A stretch of DNA of 64,000 nucleotides from Flavobacterium cupriresistens (GCF_020911925.1 NZ_CP087134.1:1426001-1490000), one strand, 5' to 3'; positions 8,104 to 16,980 are shown, counted from the first letter of the stretch. Notes: a model not told the origin generated them from the letters alone. Program-made: numbers and translations.

Positions 8104-9270
8104 TTACTCGATTTCAAAAACCGCCTGAATCTCCACAGCCGAATTGATTGGTAAAGAAAAAGCACCAATTGTAGCTCTGGCATGTTTACCTTTCTCTCCA
8201 AAAACCAAAGCAGTAAGATTCGAAGCCGAATTCATGATAGCCGCATGTTGTGTATATTCCGGAGTAGTGTTAAAATAACCCGTTAGTTGTACACATTGTT
8301 TTACTTTGTTTAAATCACCACCACAAGCTTCTTTTAGCACCGCAATTACATTTAGCATCGTTTGATAAGTAGCTTCCTTGGCTTGTTCATCCGTAACGGT
8401 TGCGCCAATTTTACCGGGATTTAGAATTTTACCGTCTTTTAAGGCTACTTGATTGATGTAAACTTTATGATCTGAAATGGTAAACGGCACATAATTCCCA
8501 ACCGGTTTTGGAGCCTCCGGAAGTGTGATGTTATTGTCTTTTAACGTTTTATTGATGTCAAAACCAACTTTAGATTCTACCGAAGTTGTTTTTAGAATTT
8601 TAGCGCTTTCGGTATTTTTCAATCCTGAAGCAGCTCTGGCCAAAGCTTTTCCTTGTTCCTTCGCCAGATTCAATTCACTTGGAGAAGGTCTTGTTCCGGT
8701 TGATCCTGCCAATGACGTAGCTCCGAAAGGCGTATTTCCTTGTGGAACGGTTTTGTCTAAAGTTGCAGTTCCCATAATTCCTGTTGGTACAATAATCATC
8801 CCGTGTGAGGCCAGAATATTCCAAAAAGATAAAATGGCGGCTTCTTTTCCTGCTCCCGATCCTGCGGACATAAATACGGTTGCCGGTTTTCCTTCTAATG
8901 CTCTTGATGTCCAAAGTGGGATACTCTGGCTGAAAAAAGAATTCATCTCTGCACTGATGTTAGCAAAATGAACGGGGCTTCCAAAAGCGATTCCATCATA
9001 ATTGACTAATTCTTCTATCGTTGCAACAGGTAGTTTTTCTACATCAGCGTTTAATTTTTCTTTTGAATTTATCGAGGGAACTCTTTTAAGTATTGCTTTT
9101 GAGTTCGGATAATCCTGAATTCCTTCGGCGATTGCTTTTGCCATTTTATAGGTTCCTCCGTTTTGAGAATGAATCAGAACCAGTACCGTTGTTTCGGTTG
9201 TTTTTACTTGCGCATTTACACCAAAGCCAATAAAAATTGCTGTTAGTAATACGAGTAGTTGCTTTTTCAT
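8104..9270 (-). CDS. Exported flavodoxin/WrbA-like and RidA-like fusion protein
   Basis: A 388-residue protein with a signal peptide (MKKQLLVLLTAIFIGFGVNA). Residues about 28-205 form a flavodoxin/WrbA-like domain: VLVLIHSQNGGTYKMAKAIA is the FMN phosphate loop region, and GSPVHFANISAEMNSFF and FMSAGSGAGKEA follow. Residues about 235-388 form a RidA/YjgF-like domain ending HARATIGAFSLPINSAVEIQ, which keeps the substrate-binding Arg position of the family. WrbA-like proteins reduce quinones with FMN; RidA-like proteins deaminate reactive enamines/imines. Having both on one chain that is sent out of the cytoplasm is unusual, because both cofactor and substrates are normally cytoplasmic. Confidence 0.85.
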   Translation of the reverse strand: MKKQLLVLLTAIFIGFGVNAQVKTTETTVLVLIHSQNGGTYKMAKAIAEGIQDYPNSKAILKRVPSINSKEKLNADVEKLPVATIEELVNYDGIAFGSPVHFANISAEMNSFFSQSIPLWTSRALEGKPATVFMSAGSGAGKEAAILSFWNILASHGMIIVPTGIMGTATLDKTVPQGNTPFGATSLAGSTGTRPSPSELNLAKEQGKALARAASGLKNTESAKILKTTSVESKVGFDINKTLKDNNITLPEAPKPVGNYVPFTISDHKVYINQVALKDGKILNPGKIGATVTDEQAKEATYQTMLNVIAVLKEACGGDLNKVKQCVQLTGYFNTTPEYTQHAAIMNSASNLTALVFGEKGKHARATIGAFSLPINSAVEIQAVFEIE

Positions 9271-9444
9271 GGATGTATTTTTAAATGATTTGTTATTGAA
9301 AAACCTAAAACAGAAATCAATTCATGTAAGGTAAAAAAGACGCTCTTTAGGGGCTGCAAATTTACTTCATGCAATACCGAAAACCGTTATTATTATCTTA
9401 ATTGATTGATAAATTTTGAGAGCAGGAAAAACAGCTGAAAACTA

Positions 9445-9482
9445 AAAAATGGCATTATCCCGTAAGACAATGCCATTTTTTA
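9445..9482 (-). terminator. Terminator of the hpf gene
   Basis: AAAAATGGCATT and AATGCCATTTTT pair around a 12-base loop, 17 bp beyond the hpf stop on the minus strand, with A/T runs on both sides so it could act in both directions. Confidence 0.85.
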
Positions 9483-9498
9483 GTTGTTAGTATATGGA

Positions 9499-9813
9499 TT
9501 AATACGCTTTCATTTTTTCGAAAGTAGTAGTAAGTGATTTTTTAATTTTAGCAGAGGCACCCTGAAAGGCTTTTTCGATACTCTCGGCATGTTCTGTAAC
9601 GGTAACCGGTTGCAATTTTGCGGTACGAACTTCAATAACACATTTTTTGTCGTGCAGACTGAATTTCTCACCATTTTCGTCTCCGAAATGTACTTCTATG
9701 CGTGTAATTTTGTCTTCAAAACGAGCCAGTGTTTTTTCTAATTCACCAGAAAAATAAGCCTCTAATCTTTCGTGTCCCTCAATGTTTTTGTCGGTGTTAA
9801 TTTGAATTTTCAT
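9499..9813 (-). CDS. hpf: Ribosome hibernation promoting factor (HPF/RaiA family, short form)
   Basis: A 104-residue protein of the sigma-54 modulation/HPF fold: MKIQINTDKNIEGHERLEAYFSGELEKTL, then KITRIEVHFGDENG and the helix ESIEKAFQGASAKIKKSL. Short-form HPF/RaiA proteins bind the 30S decoding region and inactivate or store ribosomes in stationary phase. It lacks the C-terminal dimerisation domain of long HPF. It has its own terminator and stands apart from rpoN-type genes, where hpf is often found in other phyla. Confidence 0.88.
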   Translation of the reverse strand: MKIQINTDKNIEGHERLEAYFSGELEKTLARFEDKITRIEVHFGDENGEKFSLHDKKCVIEVRTAKLQPVTVTEHAESIEKAFQGASAKIKKSLTTTFEKMKAY

Positions 9814-10087
9814 ATTACTTATTGTTTATATGTTTAATACTTGATTGGTTTAAATCTTGTTTCTCAAAGCTATTATTTTATCAATTAAAAAACAATTGAG
9901 TTAATAAAACATTAAGATTTTTTTTGAGATTTTACGCCTCGTTTGTCAATTCCAACGCAGGAGGAATCACATGCGAAGTTCCGCAGCCGTAATCAGACTA
10001 AATTGTAAGAAGCCCATGTAAGTAGCGTAATTTTTTTGGGTATATTAGCAATCTTAAATTTTAAGGATCTGAATTCGAAAAACTTCT

Positions 10088-10165
10088 ACCTGTATAGTAT
10101 GCTGGTGGTATTGGAAACAACTGCAACGCCAACTTAACAGCGTAGGACAGCTAAGCTATGCGGGT
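10088..10165 (+). ncRNA. Candidate structured RNA, copy 1
   Basis: A ten-pair closing stem forms between ACCTGTATAG (10088-10097) and CTATGCGGGT (10156-10165). Inside are a TTG-GAAA-CAA tetraloop hairpin (10110-10119) and an ACGC/GCGT hairpin (10126-10129 with 10140-10143). The core GGTATTGGAAACAACTG and TAGGACA are shared with copy 2. Compared with copy 2, two stem pairs change on both sides (C-G to U-A, A-U to G-C) and three change on one side while still pairing. I see this as a conserved RNA. The strand is inferred from the downstream gene and the homologous leader. Confidence 0.65.
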
Positions 10166-10349
10166 TTTATATTTTATGCTTTGTCTTCTTTGCTAATTTG
10201 ATTTTCTATAGTCAGAAAGAGAAACGAGGAATCGTCATAGACAGTTATAAAATAGCGGAAGTCAGAAGTTAAGGAAATTACATATATTTTTCTTGTTTTC
10301 ATATGTTTACAATCCTAAATGTAAAGATTATGATTCAGAAAAAAAAATT

Positions 10350-10425
10350 ACTCGTGTGGTATGGTGGCGGTATTGGAAACAACTGTAACGCTCTTTACAG
10401 CGTAGGACATCTAAGCCATACGAGT
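10350..10425 (+). ncRNA. Candidate structured RNA, copy 2
   Basis: The closing stem is ACTCGTGTGG (10350-10359) with CCATACGAGT (10416-10425), followed by TTTTATTATTT. The inner hairpins are TTG-GAAA-CAA (10373-10382) and ACGCT-cuuuac-AGCGT (10388-10403). The element is about 260 bp after copy 1 and ends 26 bp before the start codon of the 77-residue protein. It may therefore be a leader of that gene or a separate small RNA. A short frame of 36 codons (10330-10440) also crosses it, but copy 1 has a 2-base indel and stops in that frame, so the coding reading is weaker. The RNA family is not one I can name; Flavo-1 is a possibility I could not test. Confidence 0.65.
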
Positions 10426-10451
10426 TTTATTATTTCCTAAATGTAAAAATT

Positions 10452-10685
10452 ATGAGTACAAACACCCTTTCGAAAGAAACAGAATTAAGATTAATTGATT
10501 TCTTTAATGAATCAATTGATCTTAAAAGTATGGCTAAAACAATTCGTCAAGTAAATTATCTGCTTACCTTAAATGTTATGCGAGAAAATGAATCCTTAGA
10601 GTCGGATCAAACAAATCTCGACGACAGTTTCTACTGGCTGAATAAATTAGCTGAGGTTCTGGATCCTTATCTGGATGTTGAATGA
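10452..10685 (+). CDS. Small acidic all-alpha protein, paralogue of 37527-37757
   Basis: A 77-residue protein without signal peptide or membrane segment. Its conserved core is MAKTIRxxNYL followed by TNLxDxFYWLNxLxEVLDPYL. It matches the protein at 37527-37757 at about 60 percent of aligned positions by eye. I do not recognise the family. Its start ATG follows CCTAAATGTAAAAATTATGA. Almost the same string stands at 10314-10333 before RNA copy 2, so the leader is duplicated. A clear terminator follows at 10694-10724. Confidence 0.8.
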   Translation: MSTNTLSKETELRLIDFFNESIDLKSMAKTIRQVNYLLTLNVMRENESLESDQTNLDDSFYWLNKLAEVLDPYLDVE

Positions 10686-10693
10686 TTCAATGT

Positions 10694-10724
10694 AAAAAAG
10701 CCACTGAGAAAGTGGCTTTTTTTG
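10694..10724 (+). terminator. Rho-independent terminator
   Basis: AAAAGCCACT-gagaa-AGTGGCTTTTTTT, 9 bp after the stop of the 77-residue protein. The A-rich 5' flank means it may also end the converging helicase transcript. Confidence 0.9.
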
Positions 10725-10744
10725 TTTGATATATAACATTAAAA

Positions 10745-13700
10745 TTAGTCTATTGACATTTTTGCAGATTCTTTCCAAAGATAATTTGGTATAGGCTCAT
10801 TTAGCTCCCATTTGATATTCATTGGTTTTGAACCTTCGGTTTCTTTAAATATACCTTCTCCGATAAATACATATCCTAGTGCATTCCCATTTTCATCTTT
10901 ACCTTTTTCTCTGATAAAAAGTAATATTTTTTTATTGATTTTAAGGTGTTTTATATAGGAAGCTCCTTTTGTCGTTTCTGGTCCATAAGCATTATGTGAT
11001 TGCCAATGAAATAATGTTTCACTTATTGCATAGTCATCATACATAGTTGTGGGAGAAAAATTTTCCTCGGATTTAATTAAATTAATAAAGAGGACTTCTG
11101 TATTTAAGCTTTTATTTTCTGCTGCACCTTCTCTGTTAGATGATTTTTTATTAAATGTACTTAAACGGAAAGCTGTTAGTATTTGATCTCTTGTATATCT
11201 AGCGTGCAATTTTAGTGGTTGATTGTAGGGTAATTCAATCTCAATTTCTTTAAATCCAATTTTATCAATTAATATCTCTAAAACTTCTATAATTTCATTA
11301 GTAAGAGTTTTGTTTTTGCCAATTTGAATTATACTTTTCTCTAAAGATTCGAATCCTGCAGCGCTTTGCCATACATCATAATGTAGCATTAATAGCATGG
11401 TTTTTTGATTTTCGTCGAAATCATCAATTTTAATGTTAAAGCCTTTTTTAGCAATCAACAAGATGAAATTGAAATAGCTAGTAGAATTGGTAGAAAACCA
11501 CTTGTTTTTAATTGCTGAATATATTTGCTTTTCATTTATGTTTTCAAAATCATCAATTACTCCCGCTCGATAGCATAGTCTTGACCAGTTGTCTTTTTTA
11601 TATATTGTTTCAATAGGAATATGATAAACTTCAATAAAATTGCTTAAGGTTAAAGGCAAATTAGTTTGATGTTTAAAATTTACGATTTTAGTTAAAAGTT
11701 GATTTACATTTAATGATGTTGCTTTTCTAATATTCTCTAGAATTATTTCTTTGGTTTTTTTCTCTAAAATAATTGAGCAACCCAATGGTAAATGTGGGAA
11801 GTCATCTTCAATTTCTTTTTGAACAGAAGTAGTTGTTTTTCCAATTAAGGCTCTAAACTTATTTTCAAAATCATATTCTGGTCTTGCATTTCCAACAAAA
11901 TCTAAAACTGTTAGACAATCTTTTCCTTCAGACAATCTTAAACCACGACCTAATTGTTGTAGAAAAACAGTTAAGCTTTCGGTTGGTCTTAAAAATAAGA
12001 CGGTATCAATTTCAGGAATATCTACACCTTCATTAAAAATATCAACGACAAATAAATAATTGAATTCTTTGTTCTTGAACTTTTCTCTAATCGTATTTCG
12101 TTCTTTAGAATTTTTGGAGGTTAAAGATGCTGCTTTTAAACCTGCCAAATTGAATTTTTCAGACATAAAATTAGCATGCTCAATAGTCACACAAAAACCA
12201 ATAGCTCGAACATCATTTATGTCATTTGTGTACTTTTTAAGATTGTCGATTATTTGTCCAACGCGAATATTGTTTTTGGTATATAAACTGGTCAATTCAC
12301 TTGCTAAATATTTACCTTTCTCCCATTTGACATTACTTAAATCAATACTATCGGTTATTCCAAAATACTGAAAAGGAGTTAATAGGTTCTTGTTTAATGC
12401 CTCTGGGAGCCTAATTTCAGCAGCAATACGATTACAGAAATCTTTTAATATGTCAGCCCCGTCCATTCTTTCAGGTGTGGCAGTCAAACCTAATAGTATT
12501 TTAGGTTTGAAATAATTTATAATTGGTCTATAAGTTTTAGCTTCAATATGGTGAACTTCGTCAATAATAATAAAATCATAATATTCAGGAGAAAGGTTAA
12601 TGTTTTCAAGCCTGTTGTTCAAGGTTTGAATTGAAGCAAAAACATATTCGTTAGAACTAGGTTCAAGACCATCTACCCATAAATCACCAAAATTATGATC
12701 TTTTAAAATGCCTTGAAAAGCTGTTTTTGCTTGTTGTAAAATTTCTTTTCTATGAGCGACAAAAAGTAATTTAGATGATTGGTTATTCTTTCTGAAATTT
12801 TTATAATCAAATGCTGAAATAACTGTTTTTCCTGTTCCAGTTGCAGCAACTAAAAGATTTTTATATCTATTATGAACTAATCTTTCAACTTCTAATTTTT
12901 CAAGTATTTCACTTTGATAATTATAAGGTTTAACATCGAAATAAGATGTTGTAAAAGTATTTTCTTTCGAGATTTTTCCTTGTTTTAGAGCGTCAACTAA
13001 TTTTACAGAATGAATATTTTGATCGTATAATTCAAATTCTGAGTTTTCCCAATACGATTCAAACGTTTTTCTAAATTTATCAATAATATGTCCAACTTCT
13101 TTGGTTGTTATTTTTAAATTCCATTCTAATCCGTCTGTTAGCGCTGAACGAGAAAAATTAGAGGAGCCGATATAGCCTGTGTGAAATCCTGAATTTCTTT
13201 GGAATAAATATGCTTTTGCATGTAATCTTTCGTTACCAGTATTATATGAAATTTTCACTTCAGTATTTTTTAAAGAAGCTAAAAGTTCAACGGCTTTTGA
13301 ATCTGTTGCACCGATATAAGTAGTTGTAATGACTCTAAGTTTTCCTCCTCTTTCTGTGAATTCTCTTAATTCACGCTCTAGAATTCTAATTCCTTTCCAT
13401 TTTATAAAAGAAACTAATAGATCAATTTTATCTGAAGATAATATCTCTTTACGCAATTCACTTTCTAAAGTTGTTCCTGAATTTCCTCCCGTAAAGAGTT
13501 CACTATGAATAAGTCTTGTATAAGGTGTGATTTCTTTTAAGTGTAGATCTAAGTCAGTAAAATGAGTATCAACTTTTGTAAAAACAGCTTTCAATATTTT
13601 ACCTTCTGTTTCAATTAAATCATCCTCAAATTCTTCTTTCTTTAATTCTTCTTTTAAAAGTAAGATTATTTTGTTGGCAATTTCAATTTGAGTTTCAACA

Positions 13701-13885
13701 ATATTTTCGCCTTTTATCAGTGTAAAAGCATGTTTTATTGTTTTACCAATATGCTGTGATAATATTTGAGATGCTTCAGCTTTGTCTATTGAAACTTTTT
13801 TTATTTGGAAAGTATCTTTGTTTAGTTCATTTATTTTATAGGTTATCAGTTTGGTAACTAATTCTTCATATAATCCTTGGTTCAT
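10745..13885 (-). CDS. PLD-nuclease / superfamily II helicase / DUF3427 protein
   Basis: A 1046-residue multidomain protein. Residues about 125-260 form a phospholipase-D-like nuclease domain with HAKAYLF (H about 222) and GSSNFSRSAL. Residues about 330-700 form an SF2 helicase: Walker A ATGTGKT (about 346-352), IIDEVHH (about 440), LGLTATPERMDG and the arginine-finger motif QQLGRGLR (about 643). The C-terminal part (about 880-1046) matches the DUF3427 type, starting near STFNKKSSNREGA. Such proteins combine DNA translocation with strand cleavage and recur in defence neighbourhoods. The gene overlaps the upstream Nudix gene by four bases (ATGA), so the two are translated together. The role as antiphage or DNA-repair module is inferred. 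Confidence 0.88.
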   Translation of the reverse strand: MNQGLYEELVTKLITYKINELNKDTFQIKKVSIDKAEASQILSQHIGKTIKHAFTLIKGENIVETQIEIANKIILLLKEELKKEEFEDDLIETEGKILKAVFTKVDTHFTDLDLHLKEITPYTRLIHSELFTGGNSGTTLESELRKEILSSDKIDLLVSFIKWKGIRILERELREFTERGGKLRVITTTYIGATDSKAVELLASLKNTEVKISYNTGNERLHAKAYLFQRNSGFHTGYIGSSNFSRSALTDGLEWNLKITTKEVGHIIDKFRKTFESYWENSEFELYDQNIHSVKLVDALKQGKISKENTFTTSYFDVKPYNYQSEILEKLEVERLVHNRYKNLLVAATGTGKTVISAFDYKNFRKNNQSSKLLFVAHRKEILQQAKTAFQGILKDHNFGDLWVDGLEPSSNEYVFASIQTLNNRLENINLSPEYYDFIIIDEVHHIEAKTYRPIINYFKPKILLGLTATPERMDGADILKDFCNRIAAEIRLPEALNKNLLTPFQYFGITDSIDLSNVKWEKGKYLASELTSLYTKNNIRVGQIIDNLKKYTNDINDVRAIGFCVTIEHANFMSEKFNLAGLKAASLTSKNSKERNTIREKFKNKEFNYLFVVDIFNEGVDIPEIDTVLFLRPTESLTVFLQQLGRGLRLSEGKDCLTVLDFVGNARPEYDFENKFRALIGKTTTSVQKEIEDDFPHLPLGCSIILEKKTKEIILENIRKATSLNVNQLLTKIVNFKHQTNLPLTLSNFIEVYHIPIETIYKKDNWSRLCYRAGVIDDFENINEKQIYSAIKNKWFSTNSTSYFNFILLIAKKGFNIKIDDFDENQKTMLLMLHYDVWQSAAGFESLEKSIIQIGKNKTLTNEIIEVLEILIDKIGFKEIEIELPYNQPLKLHARYTRDQILTAFRLSTFNKKSSNREGAAENKSLNTEVLFINLIKSEENFSPTTMYDDYAISETLFHWQSHNAYGPETTKGASYIKHLKINKKILLFIREKGKDENGNALGYVFIGEGIFKETEGSKPMNIKWELNEPIPNYLWKESAKMSID

Positions 13886-14277
13886 ATTTCAAGTTTTAAA
13901 AATTCTTCAACGATTGGTATATCTGCTTCAGCCCAATCAATGTTTAATAGTTCAGATCTTTCTAATAATCTATAATCTGTGTGTTCTGCTAATTTAATAT
14001 CACCTGAAATATAACAAGCTAAAAAAGGAATTAAATTGATTTTAAAATTGCCATAATCATGAATATTATTTGATAGTTTTTGCAATATTTCAATCTCAAT
14101 ATTTATTTCCTCTTTAATTTCTCTTTTAATGCAATCAATTTCACTCTCATTAAATTCTAATTTTCCACCCGGAAATTCCCATTTTAAAGGTAATTTCATT
14201 TTTGTACTTCTCTGCGCAACTAAAATTTTTTCATTCTTTAAAATTATTGCACAAGTAACATTTATGATTTTAGACAT
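13882..14277 (-). CDS. Nudix hydrolase, MutT-like
   Basis: A 131-residue NTP pyrophosphohydrolase. The Nudix box is GGKLEFNESEIDCIKREIKE followed by EINI. It keeps G-x5-E-x7-REUxEE, with N at the last glycine position. The N-terminal VTCAIILKNEKILVAQRS and the C-terminal TDYRLLERSELLNIDWAEAD resemble MutT/CtpP-type enzymes that hydrolyse oxidised or modified (d)NTPs. Its stop overlaps the start of the PLD-helicase gene by four bases. Together they form a two-gene operon, so it probably acts on nucleotides in the same pathway. The spacer upstream (14278-14517) is AT-rich and shows no gene. Confidence 0.9.
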   Translation of the reverse strand: MSKIINVTCAIILKNEKILVAQRSTKMKLPLKWEFPGGKLEFNESEIDCIKREIKEEINIEIEILQKLSNNIHDYGNFKINLIPFLACYISGDIKLAEHTDYRLLERSELLNIDWAEADIPIVEEFLKLEI

Positions 14278-14517
14278 TTATGATAGAAATAGATTTATAA
14301 AAGTAAAGCTGATAAAGAGAATAATTTTTATGGAAATATAAATCATATTAACTACATTTTTTGCTGTTTTCCTATTAAAATAAATCTTCTTGTGTAAAGT
14401 AAATTCTTAGCATAGATAGAAACAGGATACTTTTGTGGTAGGGTTCATAATAAAGAATGCGGCCTGACAATTGAAAACAGCTTGTGATTCTTCAACTTCG
14501 CTTAAGAAGAGATATCG

Positions 14518-16980
14518 TTACTTCCCCCTCTTCCCCCACTTAATCTTCATCTTCCCCTCATCATCCAGCGCAATCAAATGCAACACAATCCCACGTTCCC
14601 GAACCGCATCACGCTCAGCTTTGCTGGCGAGTTTGACATCGTTTTTGGAATTTCGTAAAGGGATGGTGAGGGCCAGATTGGTGCCACGGCCAAAGGAATA
14701 AATCCCTTCGACATCAAAATTTAAAACACTCGAACTGATGGTTAAGTTATGAACGTCGATTCGCTCTCCGCGTAGATTTACATTGCCGGACAAATCGCTG
14801 AAAGTAATGTTTTTGACATCGCGAAACGGAAACGCAAACTTGCCAATCCTTACAATGGGTTCAAAGTCCAATAAGGCACCCTGATTGACAGTAAAGCCCA
14901 GATTTCCGGTCATAGAATTGGTGATGAGTTCGCCTTTGTCGTTGATTAAACCGGTAACATTGGCATGGGAACTGAGTTTTCCTTTAATGTCTTTTGGGCT
15001 AAAAGAACGGATTCCGAAATTGTTGAACGAACGCAGAAAATTCGCAATATCAACGCGATTAACCTGTGCGTTAGATTGAAAGGTGTAATTGTTTCCTCTG
15101 GGCTCAATCGACCCGCTAAAAGCAATCGATCCGCCGGAAGTTTGTAACGAACCGTTTTTTAAAGATAGCTTCGAATTAATCATCTGGATTGTCGCCGAAG
15201 TGTTGGTGGCGGTCAGTTTTCCGTAATTGATTTTGTCGGCTTTGAGGTTGATAACAACGGCACATTTCTCGATTACGGAGCGCATTTGATTCGAAAAATT
15301 GACATTTTTGACCGGTTTTTGCGCTACTTTTTTGGCTTGAGAGTTTTTTAGAATTCCCAGAAATTGTTTGACGTCGATATTCGGACAATAGATATTCCAG
15401 TTGATTACCATTTTTTCGGGAGCATCGTAATAGAGATTCAGGAAATTATCGATTTTTCCGTCTATGCGAAAACTGTTGTTTTTATGTTTGTAGGTAATTT
15501 GTTTGATGAGCAGTGCTTCCTGAGTAAAGTTGAGCTGAATGTTAGTTTCTTTAGCATGAATCTTTTTAGGGATATAATCAAAAGAAGCGTTACTGATATT
15601 GACATCACCGGTAAATCGGGGTTTGGTGATGTACAAATCGACAATATTAAATTGAAATTTCAAACCTGCATGCGCATGACCACTTGTAAAATTAATCCAT
15701 TTGTCACTGCACATTTCGTTGATATTCTGAATATCAAAATCAGAACTCATGTTTCCTGTAGCGATGGGATTTTCTAAATTATTGATGACAACCTGCGGAA
15801 TTTTAATGGGCATTTTTTGATATTTTCCAAAGAAATGACTCAGAACAATAGCCGAATTGGCATCATTAAAACCCTCTTTTGGTTTGAAATTGTTGGTAAA
15901 AATCCCCTTGAAATTACAATCGGTAAAAAGCCCGTCGGGAATAGTGAGTTCATTGTTGGCGACTTCGGCCTGAACCACAATTCTGGGGTCGCCTTGATCA
16001 TTAAAATCCCCTTTGATGTCACAATTGACCTGGATTTCTTTTTTTAGATTAAATCGGTTAAGCTTAGAACTGATGTTATCCGATAATAAGTTCGAAGCAT
16101 TTTGCCATAAAATGGTAGTTCCGATATTGATTCCGAAAGGCGAATTTGTTTTACCGACCGTAAAAAAAGCAATGATGTCAAAAGAATCCGTTCCGATTTG
16201 TAAGCCTTGGGTGTCTACGCTTATTTTTTGGTTTTCAGACGAGTACGAAATGTCAAAAGTACCTTGAAGTATTTTTTGCTTGGCAAAACTCCCATGAACG
16301 GTATTGAACGCTAAACTTTTAACAGTAGTCTTTAAAAACAAATCCGTTTGCCAGTCGTCGCCATCGTAATCTACCTTTGATTTTAAACTCGCAACATCAA
16401 AATCAAAAAGTTTATGACCAACACGATTGTCCAGAATAAAATGAACGTTGTTGAGGTTGATTTGACCAATTGTGGTTTCTGTTTCAGATTTGTTTTCTGA
16501 TGATTTTTTCTTTTTGGGTTTAAAAATATCAGAATTCGAATAACCGTTTGCAGCTTTGTAGAGATAAATGTCGGCTTCGTTGATCAGGATTTTACGAATG
16601 TTGATTTCGTGTTGCAGCAAACTCCAGACATTCAAACGGACTTCAATTTCTTTTGCTTTTAATAGGGTATGACGATGTGTTTTCCATTGTCTGTCTTTGA
16701 GTTCGACTTCTTTTAAGGCCAGCGTAAAGTTCGGAAAACCAGTTAAAAACTTGTATTGAAAATCGCCAATATGAAATTCTCCATTGATATTTTCGTTGAT
16801 TTTAGCATTGATTTTAGCGATAATTTCCGGTTTATTCCGATTGAAATAAAAAGACAAAGCGCCCGAAGCAATAAGAAGGAGCGTTATACATCCTAAGACA
16901 AAAAGGCCAAAGCGTTTCGCGTATTTTTTAAAATGCACTGATTGCAAAAAATCTTTTATTTGAAGTAAAGTTGCTTTCAT
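14518..16980 (-). CDS. AsmA-like membrane protein
   Basis: An 820-residue protein anchored by one N-terminal helix (about residues 22-45, FGLFVLGCITLLLIASGALSF). A long beta-rich periplasmic region follows. The N-terminal part (NGEFHIGDFQYKFLTGFPNFTLALKEVELKD) and the C-terminal part (GNLGFTVNQGALLDFEPIVRIGKFAF, then FDVEGIYSFG) match the AsmA/AsmA_2 family. These proteins are thought to act as bridges for lipid transport between inner and outer membranes. Length is normal for the family in this phylum. It is encoded alone, ending near the Nudix operon. Confidence 0.85.
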   Translation of the reverse strand: MKATLLQIKDFLQSVHFKKYAKRFGLFVLGCITLLLIASGALSFYFNRNKPEIIAKINAKINENINGEFHIGDFQYKFLTGFPNFTLALKEVELKDRQWKTHRHTLLKAKEIEVRLNVWSLLQHEINIRKILINEADIYLYKAANGYSNSDIFKPKKKKSSENKSETETTIGQINLNNVHFILDNRVGHKLFDFDVASLKSKVDYDGDDWQTDLFLKTTVKSLAFNTVHGSFAKQKILQGTFDISYSSENQKISVDTQGLQIGTDSFDIIAFFTVGKTNSPFGINIGTTILWQNASNLLSDNISSKLNRFNLKKEIQVNCDIKGDFNDQGDPRIVVQAEVANNELTIPDGLFTDCNFKGIFTNNFKPKEGFNDANSAIVLSHFFGKYQKMPIKIPQVVINNLENPIATGNMSSDFDIQNINEMCSDKWINFTSGHAHAGLKFQFNIVDLYITKPRFTGDVNISNASFDYIPKKIHAKETNIQLNFTQEALLIKQITYKHKNNSFRIDGKIDNFLNLYYDAPEKMVINWNIYCPNIDVKQFLGILKNSQAKKVAQKPVKNVNFSNQMRSVIEKCAVVINLKADKINYGKLTATNTSATIQMINSKLSLKNGSLQTSGGSIAFSGSIEPRGNNYTFQSNAQVNRVDIANFLRSFNNFGIRSFSPKDIKGKLSSHANVTGLINDKGELITNSMTGNLGFTVNQGALLDFEPIVRIGKFAFPFRDVKNITFSDLSGNVNLRGERIDVHNLTISSSVLNFDVEGIYSFGRGTNLALTIPLRNSKNDVKLASKAERDAVRERGIVLHLIALDDEGKMKIKWGKRGK

